Made by a program: the position numbers and the translations under genes. The notes under the pieces were generated by a model. It saw nothing but the letters and a program-made list of their open reading frames with translations. It did not search any database and was not told the origin of the DNA. Shown here piece by piece: positions 1-11,698 of a stretch of DNA of 64,000 bases (positions are counted from its first letter, which is position 1; each line of letters starts with the position of its first letter). This DNA is from Megalobrama amblycephala (taxonomy: Eukaryota; Chordata; Actinopteri; Cypriniformes; Xenocyprididae): the NCBI RefSeq assembly GCF_018812025.1, contig NC_063061.1, positions 36,529,366 to 36,593,365 on the forward strand, given 5' to 3'.

Positions 1-1492
1 GTAGTGTGCGTTTGTGCAAGAGAACAAGAGAGATTTTACATTTTCTAAAGAATATGTGAGTGGTGCATCCTAGCTACAATGCTGGGGTGTTGTGTATGGT
101 TGCCGGTGTGTTGCAATACGGTGTCTAAGTTGTTCTGAGTGGTTGTCAGCATGATGTTATATGGTTGCTGGAGTCTTCTGGACAGTTGCGTACTGCCTCA
201 AAAGAGCCCAACAAAATACAAAATCTGATCAGTTAGATGTCATTAAAGTCAGTAGCACAATCATTTTTTATACATATGACTTTGGGCAGGTCTAAATCAT
301 TAACCGTAAATCTGAGAAATAGTAATTATACTTACCCATTATTAATTGACTACAGTATATTAGGGCTGCATGAATAATCAACATAAATTCGATGTGCGTT
401 TCACAATATGTGTTTCAGAGTGCAGCACTAGCCTATTTATTTTTATTTTGACCAAAACTTGTTTTAGCTCAACCATTTGAAACATCAACATCGACACACA
501 TCATTTGCAGAGCAAGCTCTGAATTAGAGGCTTAAAGTAATAAAAGAGACTTATTTCTGTTTAAAACGTAAAGAGTTTTATTACAGTCATCACAGTGTTT
601 TTACATCAGCAGATTTTAGTCCACAAGGACAAGAGGAGCTGATCTCCTCTCTTTTGCTTCACAATAACTATTTTCAAATTCACATGTCAATTTTTATGAG
701 GCGTGATGGAGCTTTGCTAATATCCTTACTGAGTGTTTTGTCTCGTTTTAATGGGATGTCAGGATTTGCTTTTGACCCGTGTGAACTCAAGAGACTTCTA
801 AGGGTCAATACTGAAATATGAGCTGTTTTGTCTATAATTTGACATCTTTATTGTGTTTGCTATCATGGAGGCTAAATAATGGATGTTAAGGTGAGCATAT
901 TTAGGCAGTCTAATTGTGTGCATATCATAGACATCTTTATTTTTGTACTGTAGTATCTATAGAGTAATCCTTACCCTCCTGCTTTTGTAATAAATTTCAG
1001 GGTTATTATAGGTAAGTAAAACTAAAATTGAAACCATAAAAACATTTTTGTTACTTGATATAATATACAAACATTAACTGAAATAAAATTTTTATTTTAT
1101 TTTATTTTATTTTATTTATTTTTTCAAAAAAAAATTTTCTCATTTTAATTTAGTTTTGTACTAAACTTGATGTACTAAAATGACGAAAACTAAAACTGAA
1201 ATAATGACTAAATGATTAAAAACTATATAGACATGTTTTTAAAAAAATGACAAAGCACAACAAAACACAAAATTATTAAACCTTTAACTAAGATTAAAAT
1301 AAAAATGAAAAATACTGTATATAAAGAAAACTAATAATATAGCTACGAGCAGCAATTATCGGGGTTCAAGCACTTTAAGGCCTTAAGCACATGTGTAAAA
1401 AGGTATGCTTTATTAAGCAAGCCTGTAACCATCTCAGTCATATATGAAAAAGACCATTTACAGCTAATGTAGTCAATTTACCATAGGAAATA
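1..1492. other. Non-genic AT-rich sequence
   Basis: No convincing exon or element boundary is visible. An AT-rich tract with a (TTTTA)n run lies at 1089-1120. It sits in a stretch rich in AAAACTAAAACT-type words (about 1010-1330), and similar words recur near 37573-37620 and 39078-39130, so this is probably an old dispersed repeat. A short motif at 1345-1380 (tagctacgagcagc ... ggttcaagcac) resembles the end of the repeat family at 31491-32042. Confidence 0.5.
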
Positions 1493-1809
1493 TACAGTAT
1501 CTCACAGAAGTGAGTACAACCCTCACATTTTTGTAAACTTATATTTTATTCACAATAGAATATAGATAACATATCAAATGTTGAAAGTGAGACATTTTGA
1601 AATGTCATGCCAAATATTGGCTCATTTTGGATTTCATGAGAACTACACATTCCAAAAAAGTTGGGACAGGTAGCAATAAGGGGCCGGAAAAGTTAAATGT
1701 ACATATAAGGAACAGCTGGAGGACCAATTTGCAACTTATTAGGTCAATTGGCAACATGATTGGGTATAAAAAGAGCCTCTCAGAGTGGCAGTGTCTCTCA
1801 GAAGTCAAG

Positions 1810-2703
1810 ATGGGCAGAGGATCACCAATTCCCCCAATGCTGCGGCCAAAAATAGTGGAGTGGATCAAAGAGTTATCATCATCTACAGTGCATAATATCA
1901 TCCAAAGATTCAGAGAATATGGAACAATCTCTGTACGTAAGGGTCAAGGCCGGAAAACCATACTGGATGCCCGTGATCTTCGGGCCCTTAGACGGCACTG
2001 CATCACATACAGGAATGCTACCGTAATGGAAATCACAACATGGGCTCAGGAATACTTCCAGAAAACATTGTCGGTGAACACAATCCACCGTGCCATTCGC
2101 CGTTGTCAGCTAAAACTCTATAGGTCAAAAAAGAAGCCATATCTAAACATGATCCAGAAGCGCAGGCGTTTTCTCTGGGCCAAGGCTCATTTAAAATGGA
2201 CTGTGGCAAAGTGGAAAACTGTTCTGTGGTAAGACGAATCAAAATTTGAAGTTCTTTTTGGAAAACTGGGACGCCATGTCATCCGGACTAAAGAGGACAA
2301 GGACAACTCAAGTTGTTATCAGCGCTCAGTTCAGAAGCCTGCATCTCTGATGGTATGGGGTTGCATGAGTGCGTGTGGCATGGGCAGCTTACACATCTGG
2401 AAAGGCACCATTAATGCTGAAAGGTATATCCAAGTTCTAGAACAACATATGCTCCCATCCAGACGTCGTCTCTTTCAGGGAAGACCTTGCATTTTCCAAC
2501 ATGACAATGCCAGACCACATACTGCATCAATTACAACGTCATGGCTGCGTAGAAGAAGGATCCGGGTACTGAAATGGCCAGCCTGCAGTCCAGATCTTTC
2601 ACCCATAGAAAACATTTGGTGCATCATAAAGAGGAAGATGCGACAAAGAAGACCTAAGACAGTTGAGCAACTAGAAGCCTGTATTAGACAAGAATGGTGT
2701 TAG
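1810..2703 (+). pseudogene. Tc1-family B transposase, one nonsense codon, C-terminus cut
   Basis: Tc1 transposases bind the TIR and carry out cut-and-paste transposition at TA sites with a DD34E catalytic triad. An N-terminal HTH-like part (IVEWIKELSS, then VHNIIQRFRE) precedes a basic linker and the catalytic domain. A TAA at 2230-2232 sits just before the first catalytic Asp (context VLW-stop-DESKF). The same frame then continues unbroken to 2703. The second Asp is in QHDNARPHT, and the Glu in SPIENIW lies 35 residues later (DD34E). The frame is open from 1597, but the ATG at 1810 is the more likely start because the upstream translation is not transposase-like. The C-terminus ends where family A sequence resumes. 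A single stop is the main lesion, unlike the more damaged family A gene next to it. Confidence 0.88.
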
Positions 2704-2795
2704 TGTTACAAGGTCTCAGGTGTGAATGGGGAGCAGGTGTGTTAAATTTGGTGTTATCGCTCTCACTCTCTCATACTGGTCACTGGAAGTTCAAC

Positions 2796-3791
2796 ATGGC
2801 ACCTCATGGCAAAGAACTCTCTGAGAATCCGAAAAAAAGAATAGTTGCTCTACATAAAGATGGCGTAGGCTATAAGAAGATTGCCCTGAAACTGAGCGAA
2901 ACTTGGCCAAGGTGGCCAAGACCATACAGCGGTTTAACAGGACAGGTTCCACTCAGAACAGGCCTCGCCATGGTCGACCAAAGAAGTTGAGTGCACGTGC
3001 TCAGCGTCATATCCAGAGGTTGTGTTTGGGAAATAGACGTATGAGTGCTGCCAGCATTGCTGCAGAGGTTGAAGAGGTGGGGGTGGGGGGTCAGCCTGTC
3101 AGTGCTCAGACCATACGCCGCACACTGCATCAAATTGGTCTGCATGGCTGCCGTCCCAGAAGGAAGCCTCTTCTAAAGATGATGCACAAGAAAGCTCGCA
3201 AACAGTTTGCTGAAGACAAGCAAACTAAGGACATGGATTACTGAAACCTTATTTGGTTCAGATGATGTCAAGCGTGTGTGATGGCAACCAAGTGAGGAGT
3301 ACAAAGACAAGTGTGTCTTGCCTACAGTCAAACATGGTGGTAGGAGTGTCATGGTATGGGGCTGCATGAGTGCTGCCGGCACTGGGGAGCTACAGTTCAT
3401 TGAGGGAACCATGAATGCCAACATGTACTGTGACATACTGAAGCAGAGCATGATCCCCTCACTTCGGAGACTGGGCCGTAGGGCAGTATTCCAACATGAT
3501 AATGACCCCAAACACACCTCCAACACGACCACTGCCTTGCTAAAGAAGCTGAGGGTAAAGGTGATGGACTGGCCAAGCATGTCTCCAGACCTAAACTCTA
3601 TTGAGCATCTGTGGGGCATCCTCAAATGGAAGGTGGAGGAGAGCAAGGTCTCTAACATCCACCAGCTCCGTGATGGCGTCATGGAGGAGTGGAAGAGGAC
3701 TCCAGTGGCAACCTGTGAAGCTCTAGTGAACTCCATGCCCAAGCAGGTTAAGGCAGAGCTGGAAAATAATGGTGGCCACACAAAATATTGA
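2796..3791 (+). pseudogene. Tc1-family A transposase, multiply frameshifted
   Basis: The gene starts MAPHGKELSENPKKR at 2796, followed by an HTH (VALHKDGVGYKKIALKL). The frame is lost near 2900. It continues in another frame from 2903 through the second HTH/linker (GRPKKLSARAQRHIQRL) and stops at 3242-3244, directly after KDMDY. It reopens at about 3318 with the catalytic core. The part expected to hold the first catalytic Asp (the WSDE-type motif after DY) is missing around 3242-3250, so a small deletion probably removed it. The second Asp (QHDNDPKHT) and the Glu (SIEHLWG) remain with DD34E spacing. The gene ends at 3789-3791, just inside the long right arm. It cannot encode active enzyme. 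Confidence 0.88.
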
Positions 3792-4194
3792 CACTTTGGG
3801 CCCAATTTGGACATTTTCACTTAGGGGTGTACTCACTTTTGTGGCCAGCGGTTTAGACATTAATGGCTGTGTGTTGAGTTATTTTGAGGGGACAGCAAAT
3901 TTACCCTGTTATACAAGCTGTACACTCACTACTTTACACTGTAGCAAAGTGTCATTTCTTCAGTGTTGTCACATGAAAAGATATAATAAAATATTTACAA
4001 AAATGTGAGGGGTGTACTCACTTCTGTGAGCTACTGTATGTTTTAAGCGGTTTTTAATATAGTTATTGAGGTTGAGCCAAAAACCTTGGACTAGTTCACA
4101 AAAGTAGGTTTTTGAAATAATTTCCAATATTTAACGAATGGTTCGATTGACAGCAGTGGGCCCAGAGGCAAAGTTGCTCAGAATGAGGACTTCT

Positions 4195-4788
4195 TGTCAG
4201 GGATCTGTCACCTCAGTCTAGTGTGTTTCTTGGTTTTGTGACAGAGTCCTGACACTCCCGTATTCTCCTGTCTTTGTCTGTTCTTTGTTCAGTGTAAGCT
4301 CATGGATAGCGATTGGTTATCACTGGTCATGTGCTTGTGTGTGATTTTCATGTTTGATATGAGCAAATGGCTTGTCTTGTTATGCTTCCCTGTGCCATGT
4401 GCTCTCTTGTCTATTGTCTGACCCCGCCCATCTTGTTACCTGATTATTGGTTCAGTTTCTCCACCTGTCCTCCCTCGTTACCTGCCTTGTTTGCTGTCCT
4501 ATTTATTCCCCTTGTGTTTGCTATCCTGTGCCAGTCTGTTGTTGCACATCGATTTATGCTGTCGCATGTCATCGTTACCCTGTCTGATGATCTGATGATT
4601 CCTGTTGTGTGTTCCTGTCAAGTCTAGTCTGTAATGCAGTATGTTTCCTGCCTAGTCAAGTCTAACCTATAGTTTTTTCCCCCATTGAGTAGTTTCTGTT
4701 AGTGTTTTGTTTTACTTTTATATTAATAAAGCCCATATTCCTCTGTATCCTTGAGTCCTCACTTCAACCATTACCTCAACCCGTGACA
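4195..4788 (+). mobile_element. Solo LTR of a Ty3/gypsy-like retrotransposon
   Basis: The 594-bp segment begins TGTCAGGGATCTGTCACC and ends AACCCGTGACA (TG...CA). It is flanked by a perfect 5-bp target duplication CTTCT (4190-4194 and 4789-4793). A polyadenylation signal AATAAA lies at 4725-4730. It splits an R1 unit whose uninterrupted version is seen near 5480 (gaatgaggagttctaccatg). The internal region and second LTR are absent, as expected after LTR-LTR recombination. It is different in sequence from the LTRs at 46504 and 51141. Confidence 0.9.
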
Positions 4789-5612
4789 CTTCTACCACGT
4801 GGTATGAATGTCGTGGGCGTGTGCAAAAAAAATTGTGTGGTATACAATCCTTTACGCACATGAAAAACACAAAGGCACCCCTGGTTGCTGATTTCTATCA
4901 AATTTCTCACAGGCCTCTAGGGCGATGAGTCAAACAGGCCCAGTGAGTTTCGTTCCAATCTGCCTCCGATAACCCTTTGATAGGTGCTCAAACTTCATTG
5001 GCCGATGGCCGCCATGTTTTTCAAGATATGCGAATGTCCGCATAGACAATCGTGGAACCTTGGACAAAGACAGCGCATGCCAGTTTCCAAGTCAATCAGA
5101 CCGACGGTTGTGTAGCTATAGCCATTTTTGTGTGTATCTCATTCTACTTTGCATTCTCAGACTGAGTCCATACATAGGTGTACTGAGATTGGTGAAATTA
5201 TCTCATTATGTTCAAGAGGGATAGCCATTTTAGTAAAAGTGGCCACGCCCACTTCGAACATTTTGGCATCTTGTCACGGACGTCAATCGAAATTTCTACT
5301 TTTTTTTGATAATTACTGACAATCAGAATCCAGAGAATCTTTCTTCTCTGGTTTGACTCTGATCGGGCGAAAAACCTAGGACTAGTTTTAAAAGTAGGTT
5401 TTTGAAATAATCTCCAATATTTAACAAACGGTTCTATGGACAACGGAGGTCCTAGAGGCAAAGTTGCTCAGAATGAGGAGTTCTACCATGTGGTATGAAT
5501 GTTGTGGGTGTGTGCAAAAAATTGCATGGTATACAATCCTTTACGCACGTGAAAAACAGAAAGGTGGCCCCCGCTGGACGATTTCATTCAAGTTTCTCAC
5601 AGGCCTCTAGGG

Positions 5613-5804
5613 CAGGGATGGGCAACTTCGGTCCTGGAGGGCCACTGTCCTGCAGAGTTTAGCTCCAACCCTAATCAAACACACCTGAACAAGCTAATCA
5701 ATGTCTTAGGATTACTAGAAAGCTACAGGCAGGTGAGTTTAATCATGGTTGGAGCTAAACCATGCAGGACAGTGGCCCTTCAGGACCGAAGTTGCCCATC
5801 CCTG
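5613..5804. mobile_element. hAT-type MITE, 192 bp, near-palindromic
   Basis: Ends CAGGGATGGGCAACTTCGGT (5613) and its inverted copy ACCGAAGTTGCCCATCCCTG (ending 5804) extend into longer arms containing ggccactgtcctgca. A perfect 8-bp target duplication CTCTAGGG lies at 5605-5612 and 5805-5812. The empty site is visible in the other R1 unit at about 4916. An 8-bp duplication indicates mobilisation by a hAT transposase. No coding sequence is present. Confidence 0.93.
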
Positions 5805-5957
5805 CTCTAGGGCAATGAGTCAAACAGGCCCAGCAAGTTTCGTTCTGATCAGCCTCCATTAACCTTGTCTAATAGGTTCTCAAACTTCATTGGCCAACGG
5901 CGGGCATGTTTTTCGAGATACGTGAATGTCCTAATAGACAATCACGGCACCTTGGAC

Positions 5958-7987
5958 TAGAGGTCTGCATTCCCGCTGCCCGATACCCGAGGGACCCGAT
6001 AAGATTTCTTGCTGCGCGGGATTACATTTTGAATGAAAGGCGGATTGCGGTCGGTAACTATAGTGTACATTAGGCGGGAGCAGGCGGTCTGACAATAACC
6101 CAGTCGCTCCCGAGATGCTTTGACATCTGTGCTTGAACTTGAAGTGAACAAAACTTTCTGCAGTGGTGGCGTTCACTCAGTCACCAGTTCCCTGTCCTGC
6201 GAAACCTGGCAAGATATGTTCTTTGCATTAGAGATGTTCTGAAACGGTCGTCAGTCAGCGTCATTCGGTTCTTGCGTGGATGTTAAAAAATATTTCATTT
6301 TGCAGTATAGCTAGTAAGCCAACAGTTTCGTTTATCTAATTTTGGCTTAGCCTAAAGTTTTGAGTGATGTAGGCTATTTAATTTAGCTTATTTTTCTCTG
6401 TGATATTTAGCCTATTATTCTTTGTGACATTTTTTCTCTGACATTACGGTGTTGACAGCATCATAGACAGGCCTGGATTGGCTAATCGGGAGCACCGGGA
6501 GAAGTCCCAGTGGGCCGGTCTGTTTATTTGGCCGCGAGGGCCGGTGTTGTCATGGCACTGTGTTGAAATATGGATGCTCTAGAAACTGTGGACGCGGCCA
6601 AATGAACTAGGCTGAGTAGCCTAACTTTTTCCTAAAAACCATTCAGTGACGGATTTAGGCCTGGACGGCCCAGGGCGGCACGGGGCACCCGCGGCAATTG
6701 GGTTTTTACCACTCATTTGCACGCAACGTCAATGATATCATGTCACTCAGTGGGTAAATTAACCTGGTCGGGGCTCAAAACTCAAAAGTATACGAGAAGA
6801 AGGGATGAGGTGACGTCTGTAGGGACAGTGGGACAAGTTCTAAATCAACGCTAAATTATGGTAAGGCAAAAGGTTTAAGCCACCGGAGGCCAATTTAAGT
6901 AATGTAAATAAATAAAAAGGAAGAGAGGAAAACATGCAAAAGATAAAGGCATGTATGCAGCTTACTCATATCGTAATAATATTAGGCAAATAATAAAATA
7001 TAGGGCCTATCACTTATGTTATGTTGCTTGCTATGCTATTAAACATTGGCCAACAATATTCATTTTTCTGTCCAACTAGCTTAACCAGACAGTAAAATGT
7101 GATTTTGTAACATGTAACTTTTTTTAAACAAACATAATAGCCTACTTTAATATTTTACTGTAAAGTTGTGCAATTTTGTAGGATTTATGGTATTTTGTGT
7201 TATTTATTTGCCTCAATTTGTAATAATTTAAGTATATACATTTATTTAAAATAGTAAAATTTTATGTTAAATCCACTTTAATAAAGAGCTACATTTCTAA
7301 ATTTCATTCATAGTGATAGACATGAAAAATGTGCCTGGGTTTAGTGGACGATTACTGCCATCTACTGGAAAGCAAACACTTAATTAAAATTAAAATTGAA
7401 ATAACATGAATTTTTAACTACAGCCACTAGATGGCTGGAGAATTAATCAATGGTTCACATTATAAAATCATTATTCTAACTATAAAAATAACTATATCAA
7501 ATTTTAGCATTTTTTGTACTATCATTTGTACTATCATGGGTATTTGAAGATATTTTTGAAAAATACAATTATTTACAAGGCTGTAGAGAACCGTGCACTA
7601 TTGCAGACTTATATACTGAGGTTTTAATTACATTATTTTAATATAGTCAGTCGTGAATTAAAGTGGTCCGGTCTAAGGCATGAAACTCCAGGGCTGAAAA
7701 TGAGTCCCAATCCGGCCCTGATCATAGACAAATAACAAATAGAAATCTTGTATATATGCAACATTTTATATTTGTTATCCCCAATCACTCTCTTTCTTTA
7801 GGGGAAGTTTAAACGCGAGATTCTGGAAACGATCTTTAGCAGGACCCGTCGGGTCGGGAAGAAAATCACTATATGCGGATAGCGGGTGAACACAGAGTGA
7901 ATTTCAGGCGGGAGCGGGTTCGTGCGGAATAGAACCGTTGCAGGAGCGGGCGGGAGCAGGACGAAAAAAGTCCCGCGCAGACCTCTA
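5958..7987. mobile_element. hAT-type non-autonomous element (outer)
   Basis: Terminal TAGAGGTCTGC (5958) and GCAGACCTCTA (ending 7987) are perfect inverted repeats. They are flanked by the 8-bp duplication CCTTGGAC (5950-5957, 7988-7995). The empty site is seen in another R1 unit near 5056. Subterminal regions are GC-rich (cccgataccc, gcgggagcgggcggg). No transposase reading frame was found. A second hAT element (6468-7720) is nested inside. Without it the element is about 770 bp. Confidence 0.92.
6468..7720. mobile_element. hAT-type non-autonomous element (nested)
   Basis: Ends CAGGCCTGGATTGG (6468) and CCAATCCGGCCCTG (ending 7720) are imperfect inverted repeats. They are flanked by the perfect 8-bp duplication ATCATAGA (6460-6467, 7721-7728). 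The element lies wholly inside the hAT element at 5958-7987. It is 1253 bp and AT-rich internally, with no transposase domain that I can recognise. Confidence 0.92.
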
Positions 7988-8530
7988 CCTTGGACCAAGA
8001 CACCGCATGCCAGTTTTCAAGTCAGTCGGACTGACTGTTGCATAGCTATAGCTCTTTTAATGTTTTTTTTTTTTCTTTCATTTTATAGCGCCATCAAGTA
8101 GCCAGTTGCTATGTCCTTTTTCACATGTCCACAGATCGAGCCCATATATAGGTGAACCGAGTTTGGTGAAATTATCTCAAGAGGGAAAGCCATTTTAGTC
8201 CACTTCGAATTTTTTGGCTTCTCGCCACAGACGTCAATTGAATTTTTTATTTTTTTGATAATTATTGACAATTAGACTCCAGAGAATCTTTCGGCACTGG
8301 TTTGGTTCTGATCGGGCGAAAAACTTAGAACTAGTTGGAAAAAGTCCAAAATATCTGAAAAGTTCATCTTGAGCCAAGGATTCCAACGATATAAGCCACT
8401 TGAGCCTGCGACGAATGGTTTAGGAGTTATAAGACATTGCATACTTTTGATCGCTGTAGCGCCACCATCAGGCCGGTTGGGGCGAGCCCTTGTGACGTAG
8501 ACACGCTTGAACACCTAAAACACTAGAATA

Positions 8531-9920
8531 GTATCTCAATGGTCTCAATAACACTGGCCAAATGTATTTGTTCATGGGGAAACATCTTTGAAAATTTGCT
8601 TTTTAATATTTTAAAGAATAACAACTTCGACTTCGATCTGTTCAAGCACAAAAGTGCCGCAGAAGACTTGTAAAGTACTATCACACTTATGCTACAGAGC
8701 AAATCAGAGAGAGCCAGGGGAAGTGTTGGCATCACCATGGTTACCATGCTAAACAGACTTATAATTATGGGATGTAGAGCCCCGGGGGCTGCAATGTAAA
8801 AATAATTTATGCACCACAGATGCATTGTTCTTCTGAAAAGACAGAGGGCAAAAGAGGGAGGAAGGCAAGAGGTTTGGGGAAAATGCCTAGAGAATAAGAA
8901 AGAGACAGAGAAGAACGACTGTAACATATAAACTAGGTTTAGAAATGTAGATTATTTAATTTATTTAATAAAATAAAGTAAGTCTTGTTTAAATATGTAT
9001 AGGCATTACTATGTTTATTCCATACTGTGGTTTCTTGGACATTATTAGCCGAAGTTAGAGTTCATTAACGATGACATATTTAGATGTTTGTTCATTTTTC
9101 TGATTGTTCATCACAGTTGACTTGGACCTTGTACAGTCCATAAACAGTAATTGATCCAATACTCTCTCTTAATGTCCACTTCTTCCACTCGGCTGAATTT
9201 GGCTGAGTTGATCGGCATGACGACCTTGCCTTTCCCCAATCGATTTGAACATTTAGAGGTGCCTTTCAAAAACTCCAGTGTTTGTGAGTGTGTGTTTGAG
9301 CATGCATAAATGTGTGTTGTGTTTAATTATGTGCATGTGTTTGCATTGTTTAGAGGGTCTTTGTATTTGTTTAGTTTATGTGTCTCTAGGGTTGTGTTTG
9401 TGCGTGTGGTAGTTTTTGCTTACTCAGAGAGATATAAATGGATCAGTGCCTGTCCTCGTATGATTGATCGGTTGCCTTTTCCCCAGACCCTGACCATTTC
9501 ACACTTTCTTTAACCACAGACCCCCAATGCACACACATTTCCTCAGAATGATCTTCACCTCATGTTCATGATATTAATACGCATTTGAAATGCAGTATAT
9601 GAACATTTGTTCATCAGGAATCCTGTACTACGACACACTGATCTCCTCTGTAAATCTGATTTTATGTGTTTTCAGTCAGTTCCATCTTGCTTGTGTCCTC
9701 CCAATAAACATTAGGTGAGTAATTCTCAGAAAATAAGTTAATTAATAATTAATTAATTTATTTTTAATTTAAATGTATTATTTTCATGGCATTTTCTTTT
9801 TTTATGATGAGCTCTAAATCTTGAAAATATTTATTTTATTTTATTTTATTTTGTTTTATTGTTTTTTCTGTTTTTCTGTTTTATTTTTAATTATTTTTTT
9901 TTATTTTTTTATTTTTTATA
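8531..9920. other. Non-genic sequence
   Basis: No recognised element or exon. It has a T-rich, GT-rich patch at about 9280-9420 and low-complexity TTTTA/TTTTATT runs at 9830-9920. A reverse-strand open frame (8927-8523) has no recognisable domain and is probably chance. Confidence 0.5.
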
Positions 9921-11217
9921 TGGAAGAGGATTAGGGCCAAGCAATAATAAAAAAATAAAACCATCTTGAGATTAAAGTTGTTAAATTTCGAGAAAAAAGT
10001 CTAGATAAAATGTTGAGAATAAACTTGTTAAATTACGAGGAAAAACTTGTTAAATTTCGAGAAAAAAGACGAAATAAAATGTTGAGAATAAACTCGTTAA
10101 ATTACAAGAAAAAAGTTGTTAAATTTCGAGAAAAAAGTCGAGATAAAATGTTGAGAATAAACTCATTAAATTTCGAGAAAAAAGTCGAAATAAAATGTTG
10201 AGAATAAACTCGTTAAATTACGAGAAAAAACTTGTTAAATTTCAAGAAAAAAGTCGAGATAAAATGTTGAGAATAAACTCGTTAAATTACGAGAAAAAAC
10301 GTGTTAAATTTCGAGAAAAAAGTCGAGATAAAATGTTGAGAATAAACTCGTTAAATTACGAGAAAAAACTCGTTAAATTTCGAGAAAAAAGTCAAGATAA
10401 AATGTTGAGAATAAACTTGTTAAATTACGAGAAAAAAATCGTTAAATTTCGAGAAAAAACTTGTTAAATTTCGAGAAAAAGTCGAGATAAAATGTTGAGA
10501 ATAAACTCGTTAAATTACGAGAAAAACTCGTTAAATTTCGAGAAAAAAGTCGAGATAAAATGTTGAGAATAAACTCGTTAAATTACGAGAAAAAACTTGT
10601 TAAATTTCGAGAAAAAAGTCGAGATAAAATGTTGAGAATAAACTCATTAAATTACGAGAAAAAAGTCGTTAAATTTCGAGAAAAAAGTCGAGATAAAATG
10701 TTGAGAATAAAGTCATTAAATTACGAGAAAAAAATTGTTAAATTTTGAGAAAAAAGTTGAAATAAAATGTTGAGAATAAACTCGTTAAATTACGAGAAAA
10801 AACTCGTTAAATTTCGAGAAAAAAGTCGAGATAAAATGTTGAGAATAAAGTCATTAAATTACGAGAAAAAAATTGTTAAATTTCGAGAAAAAAGTTGAAA
10901 TAAAATGTTGAGAATAAACTCTTTAAATTATGAGAAAAAAATCATTAAATTACGAGAAAAAAGTCGAGATAAAATGTTGAGAATAAACTCTTTAAATTAT
11001 GAGAAAAAAATCATTAAATTACGAGAAAAAAGTCATTAAATTATGAGAACAAATTCGTAATTTAACAAATTTGTTCTCGTAATTTAACAACTTTTTTCTC
11101 ATAATTTAATGACTTTATTCTCAACATTTTATCTCGAACTTTTTTCTTGAAATTTAACAACTTTAATCTCGAGATGGTTTTATTTTTTTATTATTGCTTG
11201 GCCCTAATCCTCTTCCA
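9921..11217. mobile_element. Inverted-repeat element carrying a 69-bp minisatellite (family M1)
   Basis: It begins TGGAAGAGGATTAGGGCCAA (9921) and ends with the inverted copy (TTGGCCCTAATCCTCTTCCA, ending 11217). TA flanks both ends (9919-9920, 11218-11219). The inverted similarity continues about 70 bp inward. The interior is about 15 head-to-tail copies of a 69-bp unit (cgagataaaatgttgagaat ... ttaaattacgagaaaaaa), with the orientation flipping near 11055 for a short reverse block. The 69-bp unit gives a 23-codon periodic frame, which is an artefact and not a gene. The second copy is at 19029-21618. Confidence 0.85.
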
Positions 11218-11232
11218 TAATTTTACATTTTA

Positions 11233-11510
11233 AATTAATTTTTAATTTAAATGTATTATTTTCATGGCATTTTCTTTTTTTATGATGAGCTCTAAATATT
11301 GGAAATATTTATTTTATTTTATTTTATTTTATTTTATTTTATTTTACACTGCTAATGAAAGATGGCAGATTTTTTATTAACATGTCTACAATCACTGCAA
11401 ATGTAAATTATTTGTTTATAATGAGCTCGCAAAATTGGAAATGAGCTCCCAATTTTAATTTATTTTAATTTATTTTATTTTATTTTATTTTACACTGCTA
11501 ATGAAAGATG
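11233..11510. repeat. Direct repeat of the sequence flanking the M1 element
   Basis: About 75-100 bp beginning aatttttaatttaaatgtat and including cattttcttttttt atgatgagctctaaat at 11233-11310 repeats the segment at 9765-9840 just left of the M1 element. The related phrase ctaatgaaagatggcaga recurs at 11352 and 11501. The M1 element therefore lies between direct repeats of its own flank, consistent with local tandem duplication. Confidence 0.75.
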
Positions 11511-11548
11511 GCAGATAATTCTTTTTTTATAATGAGCTCCCAATTTTA

Positions 11549-11698
11549 TTTGTTTTGTTTTGTTTTGTTTTGTTTTGTTTTGTTTTGTTTTGTTTTGTTT
11601 TGTTTTGTTTTGTTTTGTTTTGTTTTGTTTTGTTTTGTTTTGTTTTGTTTTGTTTTGTTTTGTTTTGTTTTGTTTTGTTTTGTTTTGTTTTGTTTTGT
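11549..11698. repeat. (TTTTG)n pentanucleotide microsatellite, ~30 copies
   Basis: An essentially pure TTTTG array of about 150 bp. Both strands are open in the repeat frame (poly KTKQN / FCFVL), which is an artefact. Confidence 0.97.

Larger units (their letters stand above)
1495..4036 (+). mobile_element. Chimeric Tc1-type DNA transposon (family A ends, family B insert)
   Basis: The left end CAGTATCTCACAGAAGTGAG (1495) and the right end (complement of CTTCTGTGAGCTACTG, ending 4036) are inverted copies. They are flanked by TA at 1493-1494 and 4037-4038, the Tc1/mariner target duplication. Family A sequence runs only to about 1537 on the left and resumes about 2698. Between them lies about 1160 bp of a second Tc1 family (B), whose fuller copy is on the reverse strand at 32043-33937. 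B lacks both its own ends here, so it did not arrive by ordinary B transposition. The right A arm is long (about 3790-4036), while the left arm is cut to about 43 bp. Both transposases are broken. Confidence 0.88.
4045..8530. repeat. Tandem array of ~700-bp repeat (R1), opened by four later insertions
   Basis: A block containing ctaggactagtt...aaaagtagg then ggcaaagttgctcagaatgagga recurs at about 4082, 5379 and (diverged) 8322. After subtracting the insertions and their target duplications, the spacings are about 698 and 705 bp, so the unit is about 700 bp in tandem. The units also share the gtttctcacaggcctctaggg and gacgtcaatcgaa segments. Related sequence in the opposite sense occurs at 31491-32042 and 32375-32840 (shared aaacctactttt ... 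cctagg words). There is no coding potential. The family is unnamed here. Confidence 0.75.

Noticed and set aside
8523..8927. 134-codon reverse-strand open frame
   Set aside because: No recognisable domain, no splice or promoter context and ordinary intergenic composition; likely chance.
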